A stretch of DNA of 64,000 nt. Source: Aerococcaceae bacterium DSM 111176 (GTDB taxonomy: Bacteria > Bacillota > Bacilli > Lactobacillales > Aerococcaceae). The notes under the pieces were generated by a model. It did not search any database. It was not told the DNA's origin and saw nothing but the letters and a program-made list of their open reading frames with translations. A program made the position numbers and the translations under genes. Where the stretch lies: NCBI GenBank assembly GCA_015863215.1, contig JACBXN010000001.1, positions 1 through 64,000 of the forward strand, in the 5' to 3' direction. Below, in pieces: positions 43,058 through 50,912 of the stretch; positions within the stretch are counted from its first letter, which is position 1; every line of letters begins with the position of its first letter.

Positions 43058-43240
43058 TATATTTTTTAAAAGTATTTCATTAAATGACGTCATGACCAAC
43101 CACCTAATCACGTGTTGAGCAATCTTAAAAGTGTCTAGATTCAAACTATTCTAGATGACCAGTGTCTTGAGGTTTTTTATTCTTAAGTTTGTCTGTCCAG
43201 TTTGTAGGTACCCATTTAGCTAGGTCGCTAATTTTGTTTT

Positions 43241-43405
43241 GTCCTGCTTTGGGTCAAAATCAAATTTACGAATCCATTTTTGTCTCACATTGGGTCAAAA
43301 AATTTTGAGTAGTAGCACAAATCAGGCTACTTCGCTTTTTGGTCAAGTTCTTACCAAAACCAATCTCATCAAAAAAGTTTTGGTCATTTTCTTACCAAAA
43401 ACCAT
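43241..43405. repeat. Array F: palindromic repeats with 41-bp period
   Basis: The first pair has GGGTCAAAA at 43251 and 43292, exactly 41 bp apart, each preceded by a GTC-T box 10 bases earlier. The second pair has GGTCA...TTCTTACCAAAA at 43341 and 43382, again 41 bp apart, with arms TTTTGGT/ACCAAAA. The two pairs are out of register by seven bases. The array lies between the metal ATPase stop and the zinT promoter. Confidence 0.8.
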
Positions 43406-43476
43406 CCCACTAAAACTCATTCCGCTCAAAAACTAACCCCCTATTACTCATAACCATTTCCCCTCCCAATCAACAA

Positions 43477-43635
43477 GCTAATACCATCCCAAGGAATTTA
43501 AATGCAGTTGTCAATTTCCCGAGAAATTGACTTCCTTAAACAAAAAGAAGCTTTTAGGCCACGCCTAAAAGCCACATCTAAATGAGGAAGAGTCGCAACC
43601 GCGACTCCCCCTTTTTAATCCCTATGTTTGTAGCC
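43477..43635 (-). repeat. Three-hairpin structured element, copy 2
   Basis: Read on the minus strand it matches the element at 8605-8758 from end to end: GAGTCGC/GCGACTC (43590-43607), GCTTTTAGGC/GCCTAAAAGC (43550-43572) and GTCAATTTC/GAAATTGAC (43510-43531). Similar flanks (CTACAAAC...AGGGAT at one end, CCTTGGG-TGGTA at the other) extend the match. The middle stem differs from copy 1 by a paired change. It lies directly behind the metal ATPase gene, in the same direction. Confidence 0.8.
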
Positions 43636-43662
43636 ACATGCTAGCCAGGTTTATGGACTAAA

Positions 43663-45555
43663 TCACACTGAATGCTGCTGATTAAACACAGCACTGTCTT
43701 CATTTGCCCCTACTGCCTTATGTTCTGCATCATAATTCAACAGGCGCAGTCCATTTAAAATGACTAAAATAGTTGAGCCTTCGTGAAAAATCACGCCTGC
43801 AGGGAGGTCTAACCAACCGAGTAAGTTTAGGATTATTAACACAACAATGACTCCGACGGCGAAAGCGACATTTTGCTTGATGATTGCGCCCAATTTTTCA
43901 GATAATTTGAAGGCATGATAGAGTTTGGCTAAATTATTCTTAACAACTACAATATCCCCCGATTCCATCGCAACAGACGATCCTGACCCCATCGCAATCC
44001 CAATATTAGCATTAGCTAGGGCTGGCGCATCATTTATCCCATCCCCAATCATCCCAACTACGTGTCCCTTAGATTGTGATTCTTTAACGCGGGCGATTTT
44101 ATCCTCGGGTAAACATGCTGCTTGATACTGAGTGATACCTACTTCACGCGCTACAGATCCAGCAATTAATTCATTATCTCCGGTCAGCAGTTGCACATCA
44201 ACACCGTCCGCTAAAAATGATTGAACAGCTCCTCTCGCTTCTGGACGGACTTGGTCCGCCAATGAGATATAACCTATAATATCCTCACCCCGAACTACGA
44301 AGACAGTAGTGTTTTCCGCTTCTAAGAATTTGCGGTAATTATTCGGGTCGTTGTATAAAGAAAAATGAGACGGTTTACCAACCACGATGTCCCCCTTCAT
44401 AACCCCCAAACCTGGCACTTCCTCGACCATTTTTGACTGGTCTACAACCGTTAAATCAACGTCCTTAAAATGCTTTACGACCGCATTTGCGATGGGGTGC
44501 GACGATTGCTGTTCCATGAAGACAACCTCTGCTAAATCAGTATCCGAAATTTGGTAATCCACTACATCAAATTCACCATAAGTTAAAGTGCCGGTTTTAT
44601 CTGAATAGAGGGTGTCCATCGTAGCTAGCGACTCCATCGCTGCACCTCCCTTTACCAAAATCCCATGTTTAGCACCGTTTGAAATCGCCGATAAGGTCGC
44701 TGGTGTCGCGGACGCGACTAACGCACAAGGCGACGCAACCGTTAAGAGCACCATTCCACGGTAAAATGCCTCTTGAAAAGTATAGCTCAAGCCAAAGTAT
44801 AAAGCTGCGATGAATAGAGGTACAGTGACTAAGACACCTGTTACATATTTTGTTTCGATTTGATCAATAAATGATGCTATCTGCGAAGGATGCGACTGGG
44901 CCTCTTCAACCAGGTGAATAATTTTCGAGAAGACCGTTTCTGATGCTAATTTATTTACGGTGATTTGAAAAGCATCGCCCTCGTTAATTGTACCCGCAAA
45001 TACTTCTGCTCCCAATTCTTTAGAAACAGGTAACGATTCACCCGTTAAAGCTGCTTCGTTCACTAATACTTGACGGTCTGTCAGACCATCAATCGGAATA
45101 TTTTGCCCACGAGCGACTAATACCCGGTCGTTCACTTGGAGATCGTCCGTCTTAACTTCTTCAATTTCACCATTTTCTTTAATCAATTGCGCAGTTTCTG
45201 GTACATTACCCATTAATTCAGAGATTGCGTGTGTTGATTTATTCATCGCATACTCTTCTAATACCTCAGCGGCCGCAAAAATTAATAACAGCATTGCCCC
45301 TTCAGATTCATAATCGATTAATACTGCGCCTAAAGCAGCTAATACCATTAATAAGTCAACATTTAATTTACGTTCTTCAATTGTATCTACAACCGCATCT
45401 TTAGCCGCATAAAACCCTAAGAAAAAGATAGAAATATAGAAGACCCAACGAGAAGCTGGATTACCTGAAAACATAAGAACAAATCCTATAATTAACGCCA
45501 ATATACCATAAACTAAAAAACGCCCATTACGATGGGTAAACAAATACTTAAACAT
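43663..45555 (-). CDS. P1B-4-type metal-transporting ATPase
   Basis: A heavy-metal ATPase of 630 residues that probably exports Fe(II), Co(II) or Ni(II). It lacks an N-terminal HMA domain. The actuator TGES is near residue 171, and the transport helix has SPC (residues 275-277) instead of CPC. The phosphorylation motif DKTGT is at 319-323, GDGINDAP is near 518, and the last helix pair has HEGST. SPC together with HEG-T marks the P1B-4 group (PfeT/ZosA, CtpD, CoaT). A NiCo-type riboswitch and a Fur-family box in its leader support an iron/cobalt role over zinc or cadmium. Confidence 0.9.
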   Translation of the reverse strand: MFKYLFTHRNGRFLVYGILALIIGFVLMFSGNPASRWVFYISIFFLGFYAAKDAVVDTIEERKLNVDLLMVLAALGAVLIDYESEGAMLLLIFAAAEVLEEYAMNKSTHAISELMGNVPETAQLIKENGEIEEVKTDDLQVNDRVLVARGQNIPIDGLTDRQVLVNEAALTGESLPVSKELGAEVFAGTINEGDAFQITVNKLASETVFSKIIHLVEEAQSHPSQIASFIDQIETKYVTGVLVTVPLFIAALYFGLSYTFQEAFYRGMVLLTVASPCALVASATPATLSAISNGAKHGILVKGGAAMESLATMDTLYSDKTGTLTYGEFDVVDYQISDTDLAEVVFMEQQSSHPIANAVVKHFKDVDLTVVDQSKMVEEVPGLGVMKGDIVVGKPSHFSLYNDPNNYRKFLEAENTTVFVVRGEDIIGYISLADQVRPEARGAVQSFLADGVDVQLLTGDNELIAGSVAREVGITQYQAACLPEDKIARVKESQSKGHVVGMIGDGINDAPALANANIGIAMGSGSSVAMESGDIVVVKNNLAKLYHAFKLSEKLGAIIKQNVAFAVGVIVVLIILNLLGWLDLPAGVIFHEGSTILVILNGLRLLNYDAEHKAVGANEDSAVFNQQHSV

Positions 45556-45583
45556 GACGCTCCCTCTTTTCTATAATTTTTGA

Positions 45584-45641
45584 TAAAAAATGCACACCTG
45601 TAGACTGTTATCGTAAAATAACTGTCCCACAGATGTGCATT
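45584..45641 (-). terminator. Attenuator of the NiCo riboswitch
   Basis: AATGCACATCTGT (from the aptamer's last arm) can pair with ACAGGTGTGCATT (45589-45601) to form a long hairpin followed by TTTTTTA. This excludes the ligand-bound aptamer, so metal binding should allow read-through. Confidence 0.8.
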
Positions 45642-45716
45642 AAACATGTCTGCTGCCTCCAAAGAAGGTCCCGGCTGCACGATTCGAGTTCTTCTTTTCG
45701 CCGCCTGTTCAGATTG
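45620..45716 (-). ncRNA. NiCo (czcD-type) metal riboswitch
   Basis: The minus-strand leader shows the conserved junction segments of this class in order: CTGAACAGGC, GTGCAGCCGGGAC, GGAGGCAGCAGA, and CATCTGTGGGACAGTT. The last is a hallmark of characterised NiCo aptamers. Stems between these blocks can form. It starts about 20 bases after the transcription start and ends in the attenuator at 45584. These RNAs respond to Co(II), Ni(II) and also Fe(II), and they turn expression on. Confidence 0.87.
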
Positions 45717-45739
45717 TATGAACTTTTTTATCTATCTAC

Positions 45740-45768
45740 ATTATAATCATTCTTAAGTAGAATGTCAA
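45740..45768 (-). promoter_or_regulatory. Metal ATPase promoter with Fur/PerR-type box
   Basis: Perfect consensus TTGACA, 17 bases, TATAAT on the minus strand. The overlapping TTATAATCATTCTTA (45741-45755) agrees with the PerR/Fur 7-1-7 box at about 12 of 14 positions. Part of that agreement comes from the -10 box itself, so the regulator call is tentative. Confidence 0.65.
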
Positions 45769-45874
45769 TAACATTCTTTTTCAATTATTTTTGATATGAG
45801 TAATCTATACTTTTCGTTAGGAAAACTCTTAAAACTTGATTATACTTAAATTGACAACGTAAAGGAGGAAGAAT

Positions 45875-46393
45875 ATGAATAATAGTAAGCGCACATTTTT
45901 TGTATTTATTGGGATTTATGCGGTTATTTCATTCTCGATTTTGACGATTATTTTATATAATTATATGTCTGACTATTACGGATACCAAGATGGCGTCTTA
46001 ACATTTGAAAACATACGCAACTTCTTTGCTTATAGCGACATGGGTATCCCCTTTTTAATTGGATCTCTTATTATTCTTGGGATGGCAACCATCATCTTTA
46101 GTTTCCTATATTTCTTCCTAACTCGAAGAAGTCGCAATATCAGTAAAGCCCTTAATAATGGCGGAGAAATTGTTAATGCCACGCTCTATGAGATGGAACA
46201 AACCTTGGTGAGTGTCAATAATAATCCTCAAGTTAAAATGACGGTTACTTTTGGCTATAATGGCGAACTGAAACGTAAAGAATTCAAAGCGTTTGTCGAT
46301 TACTTACAACCGCCTCGTATTGGTAGCCAGTTTGATTTGGTCTATGATCCTGTTCGAGATAAACTATTTTCACCACAGTTTTTGGTGAAATAA
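45875..46393 (+). CDS. Membrane protein with C-terminal soluble domain (DUF3592-like)
   Basis: A 172-residue protein with two membrane helices (about residues 8-28 and 58-82). The cytoplasmic C-terminal domain of about 85 residues carries NNPQVKMTVTF, LQPPRIGSQFDLVYDPVRDKLF. The same domain ends the protein encoded at 46704, so the two are paralogues; the pattern is that of DUF3592-like or OB-fold-like domains. ATG 45875 follows AAAGGAGG. The function is unknown. Confidence 0.65.
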   Translation: MNNSKRTFFVFIGIYAVISFSILTIILYNYMSDYYGYQDGVLTFENIRNFFAYSDMGIPFLIGSLIILGMATIIFSFLYFFLTRRSRNISKALNNGGEIVNATLYEMEQTLVSVNNNPQVKMTVTFGYNGELKRKEFKAFVDYLQPPRIGSQFDLVYDPVRDKLFSPQFLVK

Positions 46394-46449
46394 GTATGCT
46401 ACCCTAGTTAAGGACACTTATTTGAAAAAACTGCTAATCCTTATGCTCT

Positions 46450-46541
46450 ATTCGGAGAACTCGGATTCTGAGTTAGCGTTCGCCGAAAATAATACTATTT
46501 TTTCGGTAAACTCCGGTTTAGATTGAGTATTAGCCGAATAA
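46450..46541. repeat. Array G: two palindromic units with 51-bp period
   Basis: TTCGG at 46451 and 46502, and GCCGAA at 46482 and 46533, are each 51 bp apart. Each unit spans about 37 bp with TTCGG/CCGAA arms and a weaker inner dyad. It lies between two plus-strand genes, before a terminator. Confidence 0.75.
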
Positions 46542-46555
46542 ACATTAAACAATTA

Positions 46556-46615
46556 AAATGCACATCCTGTGAACAGTTACTTTTCGTTAAATGTTCACTG
46601 GGTGTGCATTTTTGC
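46556..46615 (+). terminator. Terminator between the paralogous membrane genes
   Basis: A long stem AATGCACA-CC-GTGAAC / GTTCAC-GG-TGTGCATT (two mismatches), then TTTTTG. The stem base resembles the attenuator at 45584-45641. Confidence 0.8.
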
Positions 46616-46645
46616 AATCATTCCTGATAAGACATACATTTCACT

Positions 46646-46673
46646 TTGAAAGCGCTTCGTCTTTGATTATAAT
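46646..46673 (+). promoter_or_regulatory. Promoter of the 46704 gene
   Basis: TTGAAA, 16 bases, TATAAT, 30 bases before the ATG. Confidence 0.65.
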
Positions 46674-46703
46674 TAAATTACTAAAAAGACAGGAGAAGAA
46701 ATC

Positions 46704-48266
46704 ATGGGAAATAAAATTGGTAGGCTACTTAGAAATTTGTTTATTATCCTCGGATTTATGATTATCCCGTTAGGTATTTTTGCAGGTATATTTTTTTCCG
46801 AAATGTCCGATTATACTATGTACGAAGATGAGGTGATGGAACTTCGGTTAACGGCTAGTGATTTAGAGCATGAATTTTATCACCCCACCCGCTTTATTCC
46901 CATGCCTAATGGGGAGTATGCCATTTTCACTGAGACAGTATCTGACGATTATAATCTCGTTGAGTGGTCACCTGAAACCGGTGAAATCAACAATCGATAT
47001 TCGATTGATTCCGATACTTTCGGTGATTCTTTCGTTGTTTATCAATCAGACGATGTTATATTCGTAACCAAAGGGGATGACAATCGGGTCAATCTCTATC
47101 AATATCAATACGGACAAGAACCAACTTTGATAGAACATGGGATTTTATATAACGATTACTATCTTAATCAAAATTCCACACGTTTTGGTAATGATTTCTT
47201 CACAGTAGGTTCCAATAGTGAGGGAGATTATGCTGCTCTGGCCTTAATCGACGGCAATGTAACTATCACTAACTTTTCGCAGATGGATAACATTGAAAAT
47301 ATCACAGGTATTGAAATGCATCCAAACGCTGCCAATTACCCGGTCGTTAAATTGTCAAACTTTGAACGGGAAGAATTTTATTATGACCTTATGCAACCGG
47401 ATGCTAGTTTAGAAAATTTTAATGACTTATCTCGAACTGAGATTGACGACCAGTACATTAATCAATTTACGGATGCGGAGACTTTTTTAACAAGCACTAC
47501 TGATACGATTCATGCGGTGAACCTATTTAGTCCAGATTTAACTCTACTTAATCCAGACACATTCCTACTCATGGGTAAAACGAATCAACAAGCTAATGGT
47601 CCAGTTAGGGCGTTCCTCCTCAATGAAACAGGAGAGGATTTATTAATGGAACTACCTGATTCAGACATATGGATAGCCTTTGATGGTGGGTATGACCCTC
47701 AAGCAAGCATTGTAAATGATACTCTCTATCTTTCAACTACAGAAGAGGCTGGGGTTATTTCATTAGCGAGCGGAGAATTAGTATCTAGCACTGGATTGGA
47801 AGATTTTGAAGCAGCGATCGAAGATACGGTAATAGAGCTCGAACAAGAAGCTGACCGACTAGAAGCAGAAGGCGAAACCTTCTCACTCGAAAAAGTACAG
47901 CATTTCGCAACTCAGAGCATTGATGGGCATGGCATCTTGTGGTTCTCACTCTTAATGTTCGTGATCCCAATCTTTGGCTTAAGCATCGTATTCTATTTTA
48001 TGGGTCGCAAACGAAGAAATATCAAGAAAGCTTATGCGAATGGAGCTGAAATTGTTCCTGCTAAACTTATATCGATGAAACGAACAGGAGTCACAATCAA
48101 CGATAATCCTCAAGTAAGGATGACAGTAGAATATACATTTAGACGTCAAGTCAAACAAGGTGAAGTCACAGAAGTTATTGATATGTTACAGCCACCGCAA
48201 GTTGGGGACGAATTTGACCTATTATATGACCCCGTCAGAGACAAATTATTCACACTCGATGAATAG
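46704..48266 (+). CDS. Large membrane protein with extracellular beta-domain, paralogue of 45875
   Basis: A 520-residue protein: an N-terminal helix (about 10-30), a large extracellular region (about 35-405) with many short repeats of beta type that could form a propeller, and a second helix (about 410-430). A cytoplasmic C-terminal domain (NNPQ/NDNPQVRMTVEY, LQPPQVGDEFDLLYDPVRDKLF) is homologous to that of the preceding gene. The function is not recognised. Like its neighbour it may be a sensor or regulator. ATG 46704 follows AGGAG. The next gene begins 19 bases after it. Confidence 0.6.
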   Translation: MGNKIGRLLRNLFIILGFMIIPLGIFAGIFFSEMSDYTMYEDEVMELRLTASDLEHEFYHPTRFIPMPNGEYAIFTETVSDDYNLVEWSPETGEINNRYSIDSDTFGDSFVVYQSDDVIFVTKGDDNRVNLYQYQYGQEPTLIEHGILYNDYYLNQNSTRFGNDFFTVGSNSEGDYAALALIDGNVTITNFSQMDNIENITGIEMHPNAANYPVVKLSNFEREEFYYDLMQPDASLENFNDLSRTEIDDQYINQFTDAETFLTSTTDTIHAVNLFSPDLTLLNPDTFLLMGKTNQQANGPVRAFLLNETGEDLLMELPDSDIWIAFDGGYDPQASIVNDTLYLSTTEEAGVISLASGELVSSTGLEDFEAAIEDTVIELEQEADRLEAEGETFSLEKVQHFATQSIDGHGILWFSLLMFVIPIFGLSIVFYFMGRKRRNIKKAYANGAEIVPAKLISMKRTGVTINDNPQVRMTVEYTFRRQVKQGEVTEVIDMLQPPQVGDEFDLLYDPVRDKLFTLDE

Positions 48267-48285
48267 AAAGAAAGCAGGTTATTAA

Positions 48286-49074
48286 ATGGAATTTCCAGAA
48301 ATATTACAACCTTACGCAGATGATTTACTCAAAACCAAAACGGACAGTATCCACATCACTATTCAAGAAGATGCAACGGAGCGACTACAAAGTAAATTCG
48401 CCGGAGAACCCTATTGGTTAAAAAATGAACCTTACCCTATCGGAGATGACGGCCATCCCTTGTCGTTACTCGCTCAAATCAATTTTGATGAGATTGAGGA
48501 ATCTATTGAACATTTCCCTACCACAGGTATTTTACAATTCTTTGTAGCGACAACTGGAGAATACGGGCAACACTTGTCTGACCCATTAACACAAGATAAT
48601 TTTCGGATAATCTATCACGACACCATCGAAACCGATGAATCAAAATGGCTAATGGATATTCCTGAAGCTGTAGATGATGAATTTCCAATTTTCGCAGAGG
48701 ACTTGGCACTATCTTTTGAAAAGAGCGAAGAATTAGTATCAGCAACTGATTTTCGTTTCTTTGAATACTTTGAAGATAAGGGGATTTTTGATAGTGACGA
48801 TGATTTATATGAAGAAATTGACGAATTATACACTGAAGAATTTTATCATGGCCAAGGCCATAAATTAGGGGGCCACCCATTCTTTACGCAAGATGATCCG
48901 CGTATTGGCGGTGAATATCCCGAACATCTTATTCAACTCTTACAAATTGATACAGATGATGACAGTGATTTAATTATGTGGGGCGATTCTGGTGCTGGTC
49001 ATTTCTTTATTACTGAAGATGATTTAATCAATCGTGATTTCTCTAATGTTCTTTATTGGTGGGATTGTTATTAA
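48286..49074 (+). CDS. DUF1963 (YwqG-like) protein
   Basis: A 262-residue cytoplasmic, acidic protein of the YwqG/DUF1963 family. Typical segments are FAGEPYWLKNEPYPIGDDGHPLSLLAQINFDE near residues 38-70, and a C-terminal HKLGGHPFFTQDDPR...LLQIDTDD...WGDSGAGHFFI. Members are often part of contact-dependent toxin/immunity neighbourhoods, but no toxin is seen here. The biochemical role is unknown. It is probably co-transcribed with the gene upstream. Confidence 0.82.
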   Translation: MEFPEILQPYADDLLKTKTDSIHITIQEDATERLQSKFAGEPYWLKNEPYPIGDDGHPLSLLAQINFDEIEESIEHFPTTGILQFFVATTGEYGQHLSDPLTQDNFRIIYHDTIETDESKWLMDIPEAVDDEFPIFAEDLALSFEKSEELVSATDFRFFEYFEDKGIFDSDDDLYEEIDELYTEEFYHGQGHKLGGHPFFTQDDPRIGGEYPEHLIQLLQIDTDDDSDLIMWGDSGAGHFFITEDDLINRDFSNVLYWWDCY

Positions 49075-49081
49075 GATATTT

Positions 49082-49124
49082 AAAAAGCTACAAACACTGT
49101 TTTTATAGTGTCTGTAGCTTTTTT
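49082..49124. terminator. Bidirectional terminator
   Basis: Stem AAAAAGCTACA-ACACT / AGTGT-TGTAGCTTTTTT gives a T tract on both strands, between convergent genes. Confidence 0.88.
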
Positions 49125-49588
49125 AACATCCAAATGTCCATCGCTGTATGTTCTGCCCCATTTTCAATCGGAGCATCTAATAATTCAAAACCTAAATGTA
49201 AATATAATTTTGTGGCCGGTTCAAGAATAGATGCAGTTTCTAAATACAAGGCATGAATACCTTTTTCGGCGGTATTTTCTATCAAATGCGTCATCAAGTG
49301 ACTCGCAATGCCTCGTCTTTGATAATTGGGGTGGACGTATAGCTTTTGAACTTCTGCAATTTTTCGTTGAGCGTCAAATATCTCATATCCGACACCACCG
49401 ATTATTTGTCCATCTAATTCATAAATCCAATATGCCGCATCCTCACGGTTTGAATAATAGTTCGTTAAATCATCTAACTGCGGGTCAAAATAAGCCGTAC
49501 CGGGTTTATCTAGTTGATAACTCTCTAGGTTTTGGCGAATGATTTTGGCCATCGCTGCGTTATCTTGACTCTTAATATTTTTAATCAA
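49103..49588 (-). CDS. GNAT N-acetyltransferase
   Basis: A 161-residue acetyltransferase with the acetyl-CoA motif VHPNYQRRGIASHLM near residue 81 and the C-terminal YLHLGFELL. The N-terminus (IKNIKSQDNAAMAKIIRQNLESY) is typical of a widespread branch of unknown substrate. The best start is TTG 49588, eight bases after AAGGAGG. Longer in-frame starts (to 49627) lie at or before that site. Its stop codon overlaps the bidirectional terminator. Confidence 0.8.
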   Translation of the reverse strand: MIKNIKSQDNAAMAKIIRQNLESYQLDKPGTAYFDPQLDDLTNYYSNREDAAYWIYELDGQIIGGVGYEIFDAQRKIAEVQKLYVHPNYQRRGIASHLMTHLIENTAEKGIHALYLETASILEPATKLYLHLGFELLDAPIENGAEHTAMDIWMLKKLQTL

Positions 49589-49656
49589 TACTTCCACACC
49601 TCCTTGACTCCATAAAACAAAAGACACCGATAAAATCGGTGCCTAACATTTAATTA

Positions 49657-50784
49657 TTACGGCAACTCAAACCCATTATCACGCAATTGTTCTGCTGTTG
49701 CTTTACCAATTCCGGGAATCGCTGTGATATCTTTATAAGTCGCGTTTTCTAACTTCTCTAGAGTATCATAACCTGCTTGATAAATGACATAAGCACGGTG
49801 AAGGTCAATCCCTGCAAACCACTCTGGATAATGTTCCATAAAGTCATCGTCTGCTAAATGTGGATAAGCCTCACTTTGTTCCGCATAAGTCTTTGGTTGA
49901 CTATGATTTGATGGCATTGAAATGTTATCTCGAACGAAAGTCATTAGAGCCTCAGAGCTATAATATAAAGAAACTAACGGTTGCATCGCGACCACAATTT
50001 CCTCCAATGTCCCTGGTTGGAAATAGGCAGGATGCACTTCATTTAAATATTTCTCCATTGTCGCACGATTATTCTTAAACAATTTATAAATATCTGGAAT
50101 TTCTTCCTGAATCGTTTGAATTAAATTACGTGCATAACTTAAATCACGGTTCAATACCGCTGATGTCATCACATTAAAAGCTAAAGCTGTATCATCTGAA
50201 CCATATTTCATAAATAAAGCACGCGCTGACTTATAATCGTCGGTTAAAACATAAAAACTCATTAAATCATAGCGGAAGCCCATTGGATCCATTTCTTCTA
50301 AATCCAATCCTTCTTGGGCATAACGAATTCCTTGTGAATGCAGTGCTTCTTCCAAGCACAGTGTCACACGGGCTTTCAACAATCTGAAATAAGCACGGTT
50401 ATCTGAATCATAATAACCGCCCTCTTTCACTTGTTTCAATTGTGTCTGATTGTAGTTTTCAACTAGGCGGTCTAATGCATCAAGTAACTCAAAAGCCGTT
50501 TCACCTTCCAACATGAAAGCTTGATAGATTTGGGCATCCAAATTTTCTGGCCAAATTTCCAGCGAACGCTCGATGAGGTTTTTCTTCTTGCGTAAAGCCT
50601 CAGTCATCATCGCTTGTTCGAGTATATTCATCGACTCTTCCATTTTTATATAATTATTTTCCATCTCTTCGCCCTTGTAGAAACGCAAGAAATCCTCCAC
50701 TGCCTGATCGCGGTCTTCATACATATCTTCGTATTCTTTTAGGAAGGACTGCAATTGCATCCATTTATTTTGTTCATCCAATTT
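49657..50784 (-). CDS. Helical-repeat protein with C-terminal helix-hairpin-helix
   Basis: A protein of about 375 residues. Residues up to about 300 are helical and TPR-like, and the C-terminal 60 residues end in a helix-hairpin-helix (TAIPGIGKATAEQLRDNGF) as found in DNA-binding or scaffold proteins. I do not recognise a named family. The start is uncertain: GTG 50784 is close to AAGGGG, TTG 50778 has better spacing, and an upstream start at 50832 has no site. Single gene. Confidence 0.6.
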   Translation of the reverse strand, partial: KLDEQNKWMQLQSFLKEYEDMYEDRDQAVEDFLRFYKGEEMENNYIKMEESMNILEQAMMTEALRKKKNLIERSLEIWPENLDAQIYQAFMLEGETAFELLDALDRLVENYNQTQLKQVKEGGYYDSDNRAYFRLLKARVTLCLEEALHSQGIRYAQEGLDLEEMDPMGFRYDLMSFYVLTDDYKSARALFMKYGSDDTALAFNVMTSAVLNRDLSYARNLIQTIQEEIPDIYKLFKNNRATMEKYLNEVHPAYFQPGTLEEIVVAMQPLVSLYYSSEALMTFVRDNISMPSNHSQPKTYAEQSEAYPHLADDDFMEHYPEWFAGIDLHRAYVIYQAGYDTLEKLENATYKDITAIPGIGKATAEQLRDNGFELP

Positions 50785-50912
50785 CACACACCCCTTAACT
50801 AAACTCCCCTCCATTATATCAAAAGTATTCACCCGATAATACTAAAAAACGCCCATTCATACTGCTGTTATTCTGTTATAATACTATTTAAAATAAACTT
50901 TGGGGGAATATA

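Noticed and set aside
46650-46663. CRE-like GAAAGCGCTTCG before the 46704 gene
   Set aside because: Three specified positions of the consensus mismatch, and the target genes have no link to carbon metabolism.
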